From Cricetibacter osteomyelitidis (GTDB lineage: Bacteria; Pseudomonadota; Gammaproteobacteria; Enterobacterales; Pasteurellaceae): a DNA stretch of 64,000 nucleotides. Shown one piece after another: positions 18,802 to 28,049 of this stretch. The position numbers and the translations under genes were made by a program. Location of the stretch: the NCBI RefSeq assembly GCF_004340985.1, contig NZ_SLYB01000007.1:1-64000 (forward strand), read 5' to 3'. The number at the start of each line of letters is the position of its first letter. Position 1 is the first letter of the stretch. Under the pieces are notes generated by a model, which was not told the origin of the DNA, ran no database searches, and worked only from the letters and a program-made list of their open reading frames with translations.

Positions 18802-20220
18802 GTGTATTATCAGTCGAACAGCTTGATAATCACTGCTATAAGTGGAGAAATTTTTGAAATTGCACCGCACTTATGGCAGAAAAATCAGCAACAACAAACA
18901 ATTTTGCTACGCTATTTAGCGTTACCGTTAAAAAGTAACGATTCAACTTTATGGTTAGCCGTAGATTCTTTAAGCAATTTGGCCGCTTGTGAAACTTTTG
19001 CCTTTCTGACAGGCAAAATAGTGGAACCGATATTGGTGGAAAGTCATCAATTAAAACAAGCATTGCAACAGCTTTCTCCGCAAATATCGCAAGTGCAAGA
19101 ACCGAATCAGTTGTTATATCTGGCGGAAACAACAATAGATGAATCAACATATAACGAACAGTCCGACGAGCCTGTGATTTGTTTACTTAACAGCATTTTT
19201 GAAAATGCCCTAAAACATAAGGCATCGGACATTCACCTGGAACCGCAAACATCGGCGATGCAGATCCGGTTTCGTATTGATGGCGTATTACAGCCGCAAA
19301 CACCTATTGCCTTGAGTTTGGCAAGCCGTATAATTTCCCGTTTGAAATTATTGGCTAAGCTGGATATCAGTGAAACCCGTTTGCCGCAAGATGGACGATT
19401 TCATTTTAAAACCGCGTTTTCTGATATGTTGGATTTCCGCCTTTCTACCCTGCCTACTCATTTAGGCGAAAAAGCCGTGTTGCGGTTGCAGCAAAATAAA
19501 CCGATTTCACTGCAATTTTCAGAACTAGGAATGACGGAACAGCAACAAACACAATTCCGTCAAGCACTCAGTCAGCCGCAAGGGCTGATTTTGGTCACCG
19601 GTCCTACGGGAAGCGGAAAAAGTATTTCGCTTTATACCGCACTTCAATGGCTAAACGGTACGGATAAACACATTATGACTGCCGAAGATCCTATTGAAAT
19701 TGAACTGGACGGTATTATTCAAACGCAAATTAATCCGCAAATCGGCTTGGATTTCAGCCGTTTGTTACGCACTTTTTTACGTCAAGATCCTGATGTGATT
19801 ATGTTGGGGGAAATACGTGATGAAGAAAGTGCGGCAATGGCATTGCGGGCGGCACAGACGGGGCATTTAGTGCTTTCAACGCTACATACCAATGATGCCA
19901 AATCCGCAGTTTCCCGACTGCGTCAACTAGGCATTCGGCAACACGAAATTGACAGCTGCCTGCTATTAGTCATCGCTCAACGGCTAGTGAGAAAGAAATG
20001 CCAAAAGTGCGGTAAAAATATAGAAAATATTGATAGTTGCACTTGTCATCAAGGTTATGCCGGACGTATCGGGGTATATCAATTTTTAATGCCGGTAAAT
20101 CGGGATAATCGCATTGAATATCAGACGGATTTTGCCGATTTGCGGGAAAGTGCCTTGCATAAAATCAATGAGGATATCACCGACTTAGCGGAAATTGATC
20201 GGGTATTAGGCATGAAATAA
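18802..20220 (+). CDS. pilB: Type IV pilus assembly ATPase PilB
   Basis: PilB is the hexameric secretion-type ATPase that powers pilus extension. The Walker A motif GPTGSGKS is at 267-274, followed by the Asp box AEDPIEIELDG, Walker B VIMLGEIRDEESA and the His box GHLVLSTLHTNDA. A tetracysteine zinc site (CQKCGKN...CTCH) is near the C-terminus. The start is a GTG at 18802 with an AGGGGG ribosome site overlapping the pilA stop region. The 472-residue length fits the Pasteurellaceae form, which has a shorter N-terminal part than PilB of Pseudomonas. Confidence 0.95.
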   Translation: MYYQSNSLIITAISGEIFEIAPHLWQKNQQQQTILLRYLALPLKSNDSTLWLAVDSLSNLAACETFAFLTGKIVEPILVESHQLKQALQQLSPQISQVQEPNQLLYLAETTIDESTYNEQSDEPVICLLNSIFENALKHKASDIHLEPQTSAMQIRFRIDGVLQPQTPIALSLASRIISRLKLLAKLDISETRLPQDGRFHFKTAFSDMLDFRLSTLPTHLGEKAVLRLQQNKPISLQFSELGMTEQQQTQFRQALSQPQGLILVTGPTGSGKSISLYTALQWLNGTDKHIMTAEDPIEIELDGIIQTQINPQIGLDFSRLLRTFLRQDPDVIMLGEIRDEESAAMALRAAQTGHLVLSTLHTNDAKSAVSRLRQLGIRQHEIDSCLLLVIAQRLVRKKCQKCGKNIENIDSCTCHQGYAGRIGVYQFLMPVNRDNRIEYQTDFADLRESALHKINEDITDLAEIDRVLGMK

Positions 20221-20229
20221 GGGAACATA

Positions 20230-21459
20230 ATGGCTGAAAAATTAAAGTTATTCCGTTGGAAAGCCGTCAACCGTTTGCAACAAAAACAGCGGGGCAGTAT
20301 TGTGGCAGAAAATGCTATGCAGGCTCAACAGCATTTGCTGAAAAAAGGGCTAAGCCAGGTGACATTACAGCAAAACTGGCAGTTGAACAGCAAACCCACC
20401 AATACGGAAATTTGTGATTTATTGGCTCAATTAGCCACATTGTTGAATGCCCGTATTACCTTAAAACAAAGTTTGCAGATTATGTTGGATAATTGCATTA
20501 ATTTGCAGCTTAATCAATGGATCCGGTATTTACTTAAATCCATAGAAAACGGTTTATCTTTTTCGCAAGCCTTGGAACAATATCCCCAATGTTTGAACTA
20601 TCAAGAACGCCAGCTAATCCGCGTGGGGGAATTAAGCGGAAAATTACCGCAAGTATGTACGGAAATTGCCGAGCATAAAAAACAGGCGTTAGCACTGCAA
20701 CGAAAAATTCAGAAAATTCTGCTATATCCGATGATAGTGTTGTTTATCTCTCTTTCACTTACATTATTGTTGCTGATTTTTATTGTGCCGCAATTTGCTG
20801 AGATGTATGGTGATAATCAGGCTAATTTACCGGTATTTACCGCATTATTGTTAAATATTTCTGAATTTTTACAGCAGTATTGGTGGAGTCTGTGTATTTT
20901 GACCGCACTTTTTGTACTGTTACTGAAATATCAGCTCACACATTCCGTGCGTTGCTATCAATGGAAAAACCGCTTTATGATGCTGATGCCATTATTGGGC
21001 AAAATTTTACAGCTTTCCCGTTTAATCGGATTTTGCCGGGCAATGCAGTTAATGCTGCAATCGGGCGTGCCATTGAATCAGGCGCTTAATTCTTTCCTGC
21101 CGAGCAAAAAACAATGGCAGAGCAAAAAAACGGTGATTGACGGTGATTTGTGGCTACAGGATCAAATAAAAAAGATGACTTATTGGATCCAACAAGGCTA
21201 TGGGTTTTCAGAAAGCGTCAGTAGCGATTTATTTCCGTTGCAAATCCAGCAAATGTTGCAAGTGGGAGAAAAAAGCGGTCAGTTAGCCATGATCTTGCAA
21301 CAAATCGCCGATAACGAAAAACAACGCTTGGACCACCAAATCGATCTGCTTTCCCAACTATTGGAACCCCTGATGATGGTGATTATCGGCGGATTAATCG
21401 GTTTGATTATGCTGGGTATGTATATGCCGATTTTCAATATGGGAAGTTTGATTCAATGA
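20230..21459 (+). CDS. pilC: Type IV pilus inner membrane platform protein PilC
   Basis: PilC is the polytopic platform protein of the pilus machine. The 409-residue protein has two T2SF domains separated by membrane segments (ILLYPMIVLFISLSLTLLLL and a C-terminal LEPLMMVIIGGLIGLIMLGM). The conserved RVGELSGKLPQ and QVGEKSGQLAMIL repeats mark the two halves. It starts 9 bp after pilB and overlaps pilD by 4 bp. Confidence 0.95.
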   Translation: MAEKLKLFRWKAVNRLQQKQRGSIVAENAMQAQQHLLKKGLSQVTLQQNWQLNSKPTNTEICDLLAQLATLLNARITLKQSLQIMLDNCINLQLNQWIRYLLKSIENGLSFSQALEQYPQCLNYQERQLIRVGELSGKLPQVCTEIAEHKKQALALQRKIQKILLYPMIVLFISLSLTLLLLIFIVPQFAEMYGDNQANLPVFTALLLNISEFLQQYWWSLCILTALFVLLLKYQLTHSVRCYQWKNRFMMLMPLLGKILQLSRLIGFCRAMQLMLQSGVPLNQALNSFLPSKKQWQSKKTVIDGDLWLQDQIKKMTYWIQQGYGFSESVSSDLFPLQIQQMLQVGEKSGQLAMILQQIADNEKQRLDHQIDLLSQLLEPLMMVIIGGLIGLIMLGMYMPIFNMGSLIQ

Positions 21460-22187
21460 TAGCCCTATTATTTTTATTAGGCGGTGTAAGCGGTTTATGG
21501 ATTCGGTATTATCTCACTGGTTTTGCTTCATCTCTAAACAAAGATGTTTATAACACTTATATCGAAATTTTTCCCGATAATCCACCGCACTTTGTACCGG
21601 ATTCCGCTATATTAACCCCCTTAAAGTGCGGTGCAAATTGGCGGTATTTTTTAGCGGGCGGTATATTTTTTGCCGGATTATATGTATGTTATCCATCTTT
21701 TTTACTCGTATGCGTAATAGGTCTATTTTTTATATTATGTTTCACGATTTCCGTTATTGACTGGCATTATCAACTGATTTCCCCCGCATTATGTCAAGGA
21801 TTATTGGTGTTAGGCATATTCAGTGCATGGCAAAATATCAACTCTATTTCTCTTGATGATGCCTTAATCAGTACTTTTACTGCGTGGTCGCTCTTTTTTC
21901 TACTTTTTTACCTTGCCCGTTTTATTTACCAAAAAGAAGCCTTTGGCCGCGGGGATTATTGGCTGATTACAGCTTTAGCAACATTTATTCACTGGCAGAC
22001 ACTGCCTTTATTTATCCTGCTATCTTGTTTATTTGCCTTGTGTTATGCGGTTTATCAAAAATTACGGAAACAAAGCATTAAAAAGCAAATTCCTTTTGCT
22101 CCGTTTTTGTGTTTGGCGATGATGGCTGTTTGGGTGATAAATTGGGTTGATCTTGACTTATTTTCAGTATATAACTTCAACCATTAG
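21456..22187 (+). CDS. pilD: Minimal prepilin peptidase PilD
   Basis: This is a 243-residue polytopic aspartic peptidase of the GxGD type. The two catalytic aspartates are Asp102 (ISVIDWHYQLIS) and Asp167 (FGRGDYW). It lacks the four-cysteine zinc domain and the recognisable N-methylase segment of full-length PilD. The proline after the first Asp motif is displaced (LISP rather than LLP). It ends the pilABCD operon, starting inside the end of pilC (ATGA overlap). Two inverted USS copies lie in its coding sequence (21584-21592 and 21624-21632). Confidence 0.88.
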   Translation: MIALLFLLGGVSGLWIRYYLTGFASSLNKDVYNTYIEIFPDNPPHFVPDSAILTPLKCGANWRYFLAGGIFFAGLYVCYPSFLLVCVIGLFFILCFTISVIDWHYQLISPALCQGLLVLGIFSAWQNINSISLDDALISTFTAWSLFFLLFYLARFIYQKEAFGRGDYWLITALATFIHWQTLPLFILLSCLFALCYAVYQKLRKQSIKKQIPFAPFLCLAMMAVWVINWVDLDLFSVYNFNH

Positions 22188-22203
22188 TCCTTAAAATGGG
22201 TAA

Positions 22204-22815
<612 letters not shown>

Positions 22816-22816
22816 A

Positions 22817-23041
22817 ATGACAGAGAATACTGATAATGAATTAATTTCCGTCCCTTGTCCTACTTGTGGCACTGCAGTTGAATGGAGTGCAAAAAGCGAA
22901 TTTCGCCCCTTTTGCAGCAAACGTTGTCAAATCATTGATTTAGGCGATTGGGCTGCTGAAAAAAATGCCATCCCCACAGCAACAGCTGATTTTGCCATAG
23001 ATCCGCAACTCGATGATTCACAAGATTGGGCAAAAAATTAA
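22817..23041 (+). CDS. yacG: DNA gyrase inhibitor YacG
   Basis: YacG is a small zinc protein that binds GyrB and inhibits gyrase in E. coli. The 74-residue protein has the four zinc cysteines in CPTCG and FCSKRC and the conserved [14 protein letters not shown] tail. It starts 1 bp after coaE. Confidence 0.95.
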   Translation: MTENTDNELISVPCPTCGTAVEWSAKSEFRPFCSKRCQIIDLGDWAAEKNAIPTATADFAIDPQLDDSQDWAKN

Positions 23042-23051
23042 GGAAAAAGTA

Positions 23052-23330
23052 ATGAATATTCAACATGAACAAAATAATGAGAACGGACAAAAGAGCGGTG
23101 CGTTTTTAATAAAAAATGAAAACGGTAAGGTGATTGCCGAAATGAGCTATTTTTTTGAAAATACCGACACCATCAATGCTAATCACACATTTGTGGATCC
23201 CAGCCTACGCGGACAAGGCGTAGCGGATGCGTTATATCAACAGCTTATCGCCTTTGTGCAAAACAACCAACTGAAATTACACCCGACTTGCAGCTATGTG
23301 GTAGCGAAATGGAAACGTGAACAACAATAG
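23052..23330 (+). CDS. Small GNAT-fold N-acetyltransferase (COG2388 type)
   Basis: This is a 92-residue single-domain GNAT-like protein with the acetyl-CoA loop SLRGQGVADALYQQL and a closing HPTCSYVVAKW. Members of this small family (E. coli YjdJ type) have no firmly known substrate. I chose the ATG at 23052, preceded by AAGGA, over an ATG inside the end of yacG. It follows yacG by 10 bp and a terminator lies directly after it. Confidence 0.88.
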   Translation: MNIQHEQNNENGQKSGAFLIKNENGKVIAEMSYFFENTDTINANHTFVDPSLRGQGVADALYQQLIAFVQNNQLKLHPTCSYVVAKWKREQQ

Positions 23331-23356
23331 TATAAAGGGCATTATGCCCTTTTTAT
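23331..23356. terminator. Bidirectional terminator between the GNAT and PEBP genes
   Basis: A stem of about 10 bp (TATAAAGGGC at 23331-23340 with the complementary GCCCTTTTTATA segment after 23345) separates two convergent genes and overlaps the end of the PEBP gene. Confidence 0.7.
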
Positions 23357-23850
23357 ACATCATACCGTCCCATCACAACGGATTGATCTAAAATATGTCC
23401 TTGCATTGCAAAATGAAGATCATTAAAACGAAAGCCTTGCGGTAAATCAAGATCGGTATCTAACGCATAGACAATCACTTCATAGCGATGTTCGCAGTTT
23501 GGCGGTGCCATTCCGCCATAAGCCGATGCTTCAGCAATATCAAACTTACCCAAAACGCTTGCCCAACTGTTGGCACCCTGCACATAATCGGTGGCGGTTT
23601 GGCTTTCATTTTCGGCAATAGAAGTGCGCTTCAAATTTGCGATTAACCAATGGATCCAGACAAAACCGCTGGCCGTGATGGCATCTTTGTCTTCTACGAC
23701 GACAGCAAAGGATTTGGTATTGGCCGGAGCATCAGTGATTTCAAAAGGAATAGAGTAGTTTGGCATTCCGTTTGGGGTAAATTGCGTTCCCCGCTTGCCG
23801 TATTTATCTTCAAAGTACCCGTTTTTGATCGCAGAGCTTGTTACTTGCAT
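23353..23850 (-). CDS. YbhB/YbcL family (PEBP, Raf-kinase-inhibitor-like) protein
   Basis: This 165-residue protein has the phosphatidylethanolamine-binding protein fold. Family motifs seen are FEITDAPANTKSFAVVVEDKDA (split by the ligand loop), FVWIHWLIANL and PPNCEHRYEVIVYALD. The cellular role of bacterial members is unclear. I prefer the ATG at 23850, which sits 8 bases after AAGGA; an in-frame ATG six bases upstream is too close to it. Confidence 0.9.
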   Translation of the reverse strand: MQVTSSAIKNGYFEDKYGKRGTQFTPNGMPNYSIPFEITDAPANTKSFAVVVEDKDAITASGFVWIHWLIANLKRTSIAENESQTATDYVQGANSWASVLGKFDIAEASAYGGMAPPNCEHRYEVIVYALDTDLDLPQGFRFNDLHFAMQGHILDQSVVMGRYDV

Positions 23851-23881
23851 AATCATTATCCTTATTTTTTCGATTAAGAAG

Positions 23882-23902
23882 AAAGCCCGAAATTCGGGCT
23901 TT
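23882..23902 (-). terminator. Terminator after raiA
   Basis: A 9-bp GC-rich stem (AAAGCCCGA with TCGGGCTTT) has T-rich flanks on both strands. It lies 20 bp beyond the raiA stop and just upstream of the PEBP gene. Confidence 0.75.
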
Positions 23903-23921
23903 AAATGGGAATATTACAAAA

Positions 23922-24245
23922 TTATTCTTGGAAAGAATCTTTTAAACGTTCATCGGCTCGACGGGCTTCACCTTTATGTTGTAATTTATTTAGTTGTCGT
24001 TCGAGTTTTTCTTCAACTTCATTGATTGCTTTATACATATCGTCAGTTTCCGCACTGGCGAATAAATCACCTAATGGCGTACCGATAGATGCTTCTACAG
24101 AGAAACCTTTCGGTGTTTTATTCAGAATAAAGTGAGGATTAATTAATTGAGTTTGCCATTTTCCTAATTTTGCGAGACGCTCCTCCACGTGAGCACGAAT
24201 TGCGGGAGTGATTTCCATTTGTTTGCTGGTGATATTTAGTGTCAT
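23922..24245 (-). CDS. raiA: Ribosome-associated inhibitor A / hibernation factor
   Basis: RaiA (YfiA) binds the 30S decoding site and silences ribosomes in stress or stationary phase. The 107-residue length is that of the short form. It begins [24 protein letters not shown] and has the basic beta-strand region typical of the family, with [20 protein letters not shown] as helix 2. It lacks the long C-terminal dimerisation domain. It is monocistronic, between the PEBP gene and the symporter gene. Confidence 0.93.
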   Translation of the reverse strand: MTLNITSKQMEITPAIRAHVEERLAKLGKWQTQLINPHFILNKTPKGFSVEASIGTPLGDLFASAETDDMYKAINEVEEKLERQLNKLQHKGEARRADERLKDSFQE

Positions 24246-24470
24246 AGCATTTTCCTTTTTTGTTATAGAGCAATGATTTTATTACTCTTTGTTAAATCCT
24301 TGAATACAAAATAGATCCTGCTATTAGTTTTTGCAAGTGGTTTTTGGGGATTTTTAAAGAAAATTTTAAAAATATGATCTAGATAACAAAACGAAAAAAA
24401 AAGGCTTTTAATTTAGAGAAAAGTTGTTATGATTGAGCGAATAACAAATGTTCCCCGCTCTTGAAATATT

Positions 24471-25847
24471 TTATTCTACGGCTTCAAAATTTTCATTAAT
24501 TTCATTATTTTTCAAGCGTCTGAAATAATCTTTGGTTTCTTCCACCACAACGTTGCGTAAACCGATTAAGGCGATTAAGTTAGGGAAAGCCATTAAACCG
24601 TTTACAATATCCGCTAAAATCCAAATAACATCTAATTTAATAAATGCCCCGCAACCGACCAAAATGATAAATAAAGTGCGGTAGATTTTAATACCTTTTA
24701 TGCCTGCCAGATAAACAAAGCAACGTTCACCATAGTAGCACCAGCCAAGAATAGTGGTGAAGGCAAAGAATAATAAGCCGATTGTTACAATGAGAGCACC
24801 GATTTCAGTGCCTAATCCCATAACGAATGCTGCATTAGTCACTGCTGCACCTTCTTGACCGGATTGCCATACGCCGGTGATGACTAAAACCAAACCGGTC
24901 ATAGAACACACAATAATAGTATCTAAGAATGTACCGGTCATAGAGATTAATCCTTGACGCACCGGTTCTTTGGTTTGAGCGGCAGCGGCGGCGATTGGTG
25001 CAGAACCTAGGCCTGATTCGTTAGAGAAAATCCCACGAGCCACGCCGGATTGAATGGCTTTCATTACCGTGAAACCTAAAGCTCCGCCTAATGCAGCTGT
25101 AGGGTTAAACGCACTCTCGATAATTAAAGCGAAAGCGGCAGGGAGTTTATCAATGTTTAAAATGAGAATAATTAAAGAAGTCGTGACATATAACACGGCC
25201 ATAAACGGCACGATAACAGAAGCAACATTCGCAATGCGTTTGACTCCGCCTAAGATAATTAGGCCTACTAATAAAGTAATAACAGCCGCGGTATAAACAA
25301 TATCCACATTAAACGTATCTTGCATAGCATGCGTAATCGCATTAATTTGCGGAAATGTCCCGATACCGAAAAATGCCACCAAAATACCGAATACGGCAAA
25401 TAATTTTGCTAACCATTTTAATCCTAAACCGCGTTCGATATAGTACATCGGACCGCCGGCCATAAAACCGTTTTTATCGCGTACGCGATATTTTACCGCC
25501 AACACACATTCTGCATATTTAGTTGCCATACCGAGTAAAGCGACGATCCACATCCAAAATAATGCTCCCGGTCCGCCGGCTTGTACTGCGGTTGCCACAC
25601 CAACGATATTTCCCGTACCGATGGTTGCAGATAAAGCAACGCTTAATGCGGCAAATGCAGAAACATCCCCTTTATTGTTTTTTCCCTGTTCTTTTTTAAA
25701 GACATAACCCAGTGCTCTCGGCAGTTGGAAAATTTGAATAAACCCTAATTTTAGGGTGAGATAAAGCCCGGTTCCGCTTAATAAAATTAATAGCGGCGGT
25801 CCCCAAATAAAGCTATCAATAGCAGATAGCATTTCAGTTAATGACAT
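24471..25847 (-). CDS. Alanine/glycine:cation symporter (AGCS family)
   Basis: This Na+-coupled carrier for alanine or glycine has about 10-11 membrane segments over 458 residues. The AGCS signature GTGNIVGVATA is present, and GGPGALFWMW and FSNESGLGSAPIAAAAA are also diagnostic. I use the ATG at 25847, which has an AGGAA ribosome site; the reading frame stays open 99 bases further upstream into the riboswitch. A tandem glycine riboswitch precedes it, so glycine is the likely controlling ligand and possibly a substrate. Confidence 0.95.
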   Translation of the reverse strand: MSLTEMLSAIDSFIWGPPLLILLSGTGLYLTLKLGFIQIFQLPRALGYVFKKEQGKNNKGDVSAFAALSVALSATIGTGNIVGVATAVQAGGPGALFWMWIVALLGMATKYAECVLAVKYRVRDKNGFMAGGPMYYIERGLGLKWLAKLFAVFGILVAFFGIGTFPQINAITHAMQDTFNVDIVYTAAVITLLVGLIILGGVKRIANVASVIVPFMAVLYVTTSLIILILNIDKLPAAFALIIESAFNPTAALGGALGFTVMKAIQSGVARGIFSNESGLGSAPIAAAAAQTKEPVRQGLISMTGTFLDTIIVCSMTGLVLVITGVWQSGQEGAAVTNAAFVMGLGTEIGALIVTIGLLFFAFTTILGWCYYGERCFVYLAGIKGIKIYRTLFIILVGCGAFIKLDVIWILADIVNGLMAFPNLIALIGLRNVVVEETKDYFRRLKNNEINENFEAVE

Positions 25848-25909
25848 TGTTGATTCCTGTAAATTTTTGAAAAAAATACAGAGCGGTGAAAAGTAGAACG
25901 GTATAAGAG

Positions 25910-25926
25910 AACCGCAAAGTGCGGTT
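25910..25926 (-). terminator. Hairpin in the glycine riboswitch expression platform
   Basis: A 7-bp perfect stem (AACCGCA with TGCGGTT) with a 3-base loop lies between the second aptamer and the symporter start. It contains a USS core. It is not followed by a long T-run, so whether it stops transcription or only shapes the leader is open. Confidence 0.4.
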
Positions 25927-25945
25927 AGAAATAGAAAACTTTTCA

Positions 25946-26150
25946 TCCCCTGTCCTTTTGCCTGAGCGTTTGAAAATGATAAATATCATTTTTTGCGCCT
26001 TCGGCGTCCATTTCGCATTACGATAAAATGCGTTGGATCTCTCCAAGGGTTCGTCCGGTAACAGTCCTCGCTTTGGTTAAAGCACCTGAAAGATTTTACT
26101 TCTTCGGTGTGGAGTAAACTCTCCACTCTCCAGCTACCTTCATCCGAACA
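25946..26150 (-). promoter_or_regulatory. Tandem glycine riboswitch
   Basis: Read on the minus strand, two glycine (gcvT-type) aptamers lie in series. Aptamer 1 (about 26150-26053) has the GGAGAG core at 26131-26126, then CACCGAAGAAG, TTTCAGG and GAGGACTG. Aptamer 2 (about 26052-25946) has GGAGAG at 26044-26039, then CGCCGAAGGCG, CTCAGGCAAAAGGACAG. The order and spacing match the two-aptamer class. About 100 bases separate it from the symporter ATG. The remaining intergenic part, 26151-26379, holds the start region of this leader, a USS-like core, a palindrome and the aroK leader. Confidence 0.93.
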
Positions 26151-26273
26151 ACTTTTGTAAATCAAAAGTGCGGAAGATTTTAGCAAAAATTTTTCAAATC
26201 TCAATATTTTGTTGAAAATTTATAGAAATAAGTAGGTAAACCTCATTCTTAGGTTGAAAAATAAGTAAGTTTA

Positions 26274-26297
26274 TTGAGATAATAACCGTTATCTCAA
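26274..26297. promoter_or_regulatory. Perfect 9-bp palindrome upstream of aroK
   Basis: TTGAGATAA-N6-TTATCTCAA is a perfect inverted repeat of 9-bp arms, 82 bp before the aroK ATG. It could be an operator for an unidentified repressor or an RNA hairpin. It does not match the TyrR or TrpR consensus. Confidence 0.4.
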
Positions 26298-26379
26298 AAT
26301 TTGAGGTTTGGGTGATCTTTAGGAAAAGGTTTAGAAAAGATCAATACACATAATCAAATAACTATAAGAATTTAAAACA

Positions 26380-26907
26380 ATGGCAGAAAAAAGAAATATT
26401 TTTCTAATCGGTCCGATGGGTGCGGGCAAAAGCACTATCGGTCGCCAGCTGGCACAACTTCTGAATATGGAATTTGTGGATTCGGATCACGAAATTGAAC
26501 AGCGTGCCGGAGCGGATATTAGCTGGATTTTTGATGTGGAAGGGGAAGACGGTTTTCGTAAACGTGAAACTCGAATTATTAATGAATTAAGTCAACAACA
26601 GGGGATTGTGCTTTCCACCGGCGGCGGTGCAATTCTTTCAAAAGAAACGCGTAATCATTTATCGGCACGTGGTATTGTGATTTATTTAAAAACCAGTGTG
26701 GATAAACAATTCCAACGTACTCAACGTGATAAAAAACGACCGTTGTTGCAGGGCGTAGAGGATGCTCGTCAAGTATTAGAACATCTGGCTAAAATCCGCG
26801 AACCGTTATATGAAGAAATTGCTGATATTACTTTTTCTACCGATGAACAAGGTGCCAAATTAATGGCAAATCAACTGATTGAATTGATTGAAAATTTTAA
26901 CGGCTAA
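26380..26907 (+). CDS. aroK: Shikimate kinase I
   Basis: AroK phosphorylates shikimate at O3 in the common aromatic pathway. The P-loop GPMGAGKST is at 11-19, followed by the shikimate-binding [19 protein letters not shown], the FRKRE motif and the GGGA loop. RDKKRPLL is the lid region. The 175-residue length is typical. It is first in aroK-aroB-dam, 27 bp before aroB. Confidence 0.97.
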   Translation: MAEKRNIFLIGPMGAGKSTIGRQLAQLLNMEFVDSDHEIEQRAGADISWIFDVEGEDGFRKRETRIINELSQQQGIVLSTGGGAILSKETRNHLSARGIVIYLKTSVDKQFQRTQRDKKRPLLQGVEDARQVLEHLAKIREPLYEEIADITFSTDEQGAKLMANQLIELIENFNG

Positions 26908-26934
26908 ACAGATTTAATAATCTAAGGAATTATT

Positions 26935-28029
26935 ATGTTGACGGTTAATGTAGAATTAAAAGAACGCAGTTATCCAATTTATATCGGTGAAAATTTATTA
27001 CAAAATCCCGATGTTTATCCGCTGAAAGCCGGACAAAAAGTGATGATTGTGACAAATCCTACCGTCGCTCAATTCTATCTTGATACCGTCACGGACACTT
27101 TAACGAAAAAAGGCTGTGTGGTAGAGCACGTATTACTGCCTGACGGTGAAAAATATAAAACCTTAGAATCTTTAAATTTAATTTTTACTGCGTTGCTAAA
27201 GGGTAATCACGGCCGCGATACTCAGTTAGTCGCATTAGGTGGCGGCGTGATCGGCGATATTGCCGGTTATGCGGCAGCAAGTTACCAACGCGGAATTAAA
27301 TTTATTCAAATTCCTACGACTTTATTGGCTCAAGTGGATTCCTCCGTGGGCGGTAAAACCGGCGTAAATCACAAGTTAGGCAAAAATATGATCGGAGCGT
27401 TTTATCAACCGCAAACCGTAATTATTGATACCTTAACGTTGAATAGTTTGCCAAAACGAGAAGTGAATGCCGGCTTGGCTGAAGTGATTAAATATGGTGC
27501 AATTTTAGACTTACCGTTTTTTGAATGGTTAGAGCAGCATATTGATCATTTAGTAGCGCTCAATCAACAAGATCTGCAATTTTGTATTGCCCGTTGTTGT
27601 CAAATTAAAGCAGATGTTGTGGCTTGCGATGAAACGGAAAAAGGCGAGCGTGCATTATTAAATTTAGGTCATACCTTCGGCCATGCTATTGAAGCTTATT
27701 TAGGCTATGGCAACTGGTTGCACGGTGAAGCGGTGTCTGCCGGTTCAATGATGGCGGCGGCATTATCTGAAATTTTAGGCGATTTAAGCGTACAAGATGT
27801 TGCCCGCTTAGAAAAATTATTTGCCCGTGCTAATTTGCCGACTATTTCACCGGATGGTATGCAACCGGAAGATTATTTGCCTTACATGATGCGCGATAAA
27901 AAAGTGTTGGCGGGTAAATTGCGTTTAGTGCTGTTGAAATCCTTAGGTCAGGCTTATGTGGCAATGGATTCCGACAAAGAGCAAGTGTTGCAGGCGATTC
28001 GTCGTTTTACGCAAACCAATAACAATTAA
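26935..28029 (+). CDS. aroB: 3-dehydroquinate synthase
   Basis: AroB converts DAHP to 3-dehydroquinate using NAD and a divalent metal. The 364-residue protein shows [15 protein letters not shown] (NAD site), [20 protein letters not shown], and the metal-binding GLAEVIKYG and [10 protein letters not shown] motifs. A good AAGGA ribosome site precedes the ATG. It sits between aroK and dam, as in E. coli and H. influenzae. Confidence 0.97.
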   Translation: MLTVNVELKERSYPIYIGENLLQNPDVYPLKAGQKVMIVTNPTVAQFYLDTVTDTLTKKGCVVEHVLLPDGEKYKTLESLNLIFTALLKGNHGRDTQLVALGGGVIGDIAGYAAASYQRGIKFIQIPTTLLAQVDSSVGGKTGVNHKLGKNMIGAFYQPQTVIIDTLTLNSLPKREVNAGLAEVIKYGAILDLPFFEWLEQHIDHLVALNQQDLQFCIARCCQIKADVVACDETEKGERALLNLGHTFGHAIEAYLGYGNWLHGEAVSAGSMMAAALSEILGDLSVQDVARLEKLFARANLPTISPDGMQPEDYLPYMMRDKKVLAGKLRLVLLKSLGQAYVAMDSDKEQVLQAIRRFTQTNNN

Positions 28030-28049
28030 TTGTTGAAGCGATCTTACTT

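Noticed and set aside
24471-25946. Longer symporter reading frame starting at 25946
   Set aside because: It begins inside the glycine riboswitch. The ATG at 25847 has a proper ribosome site and matches AGCS N-termini; kept only as a note in the findings.
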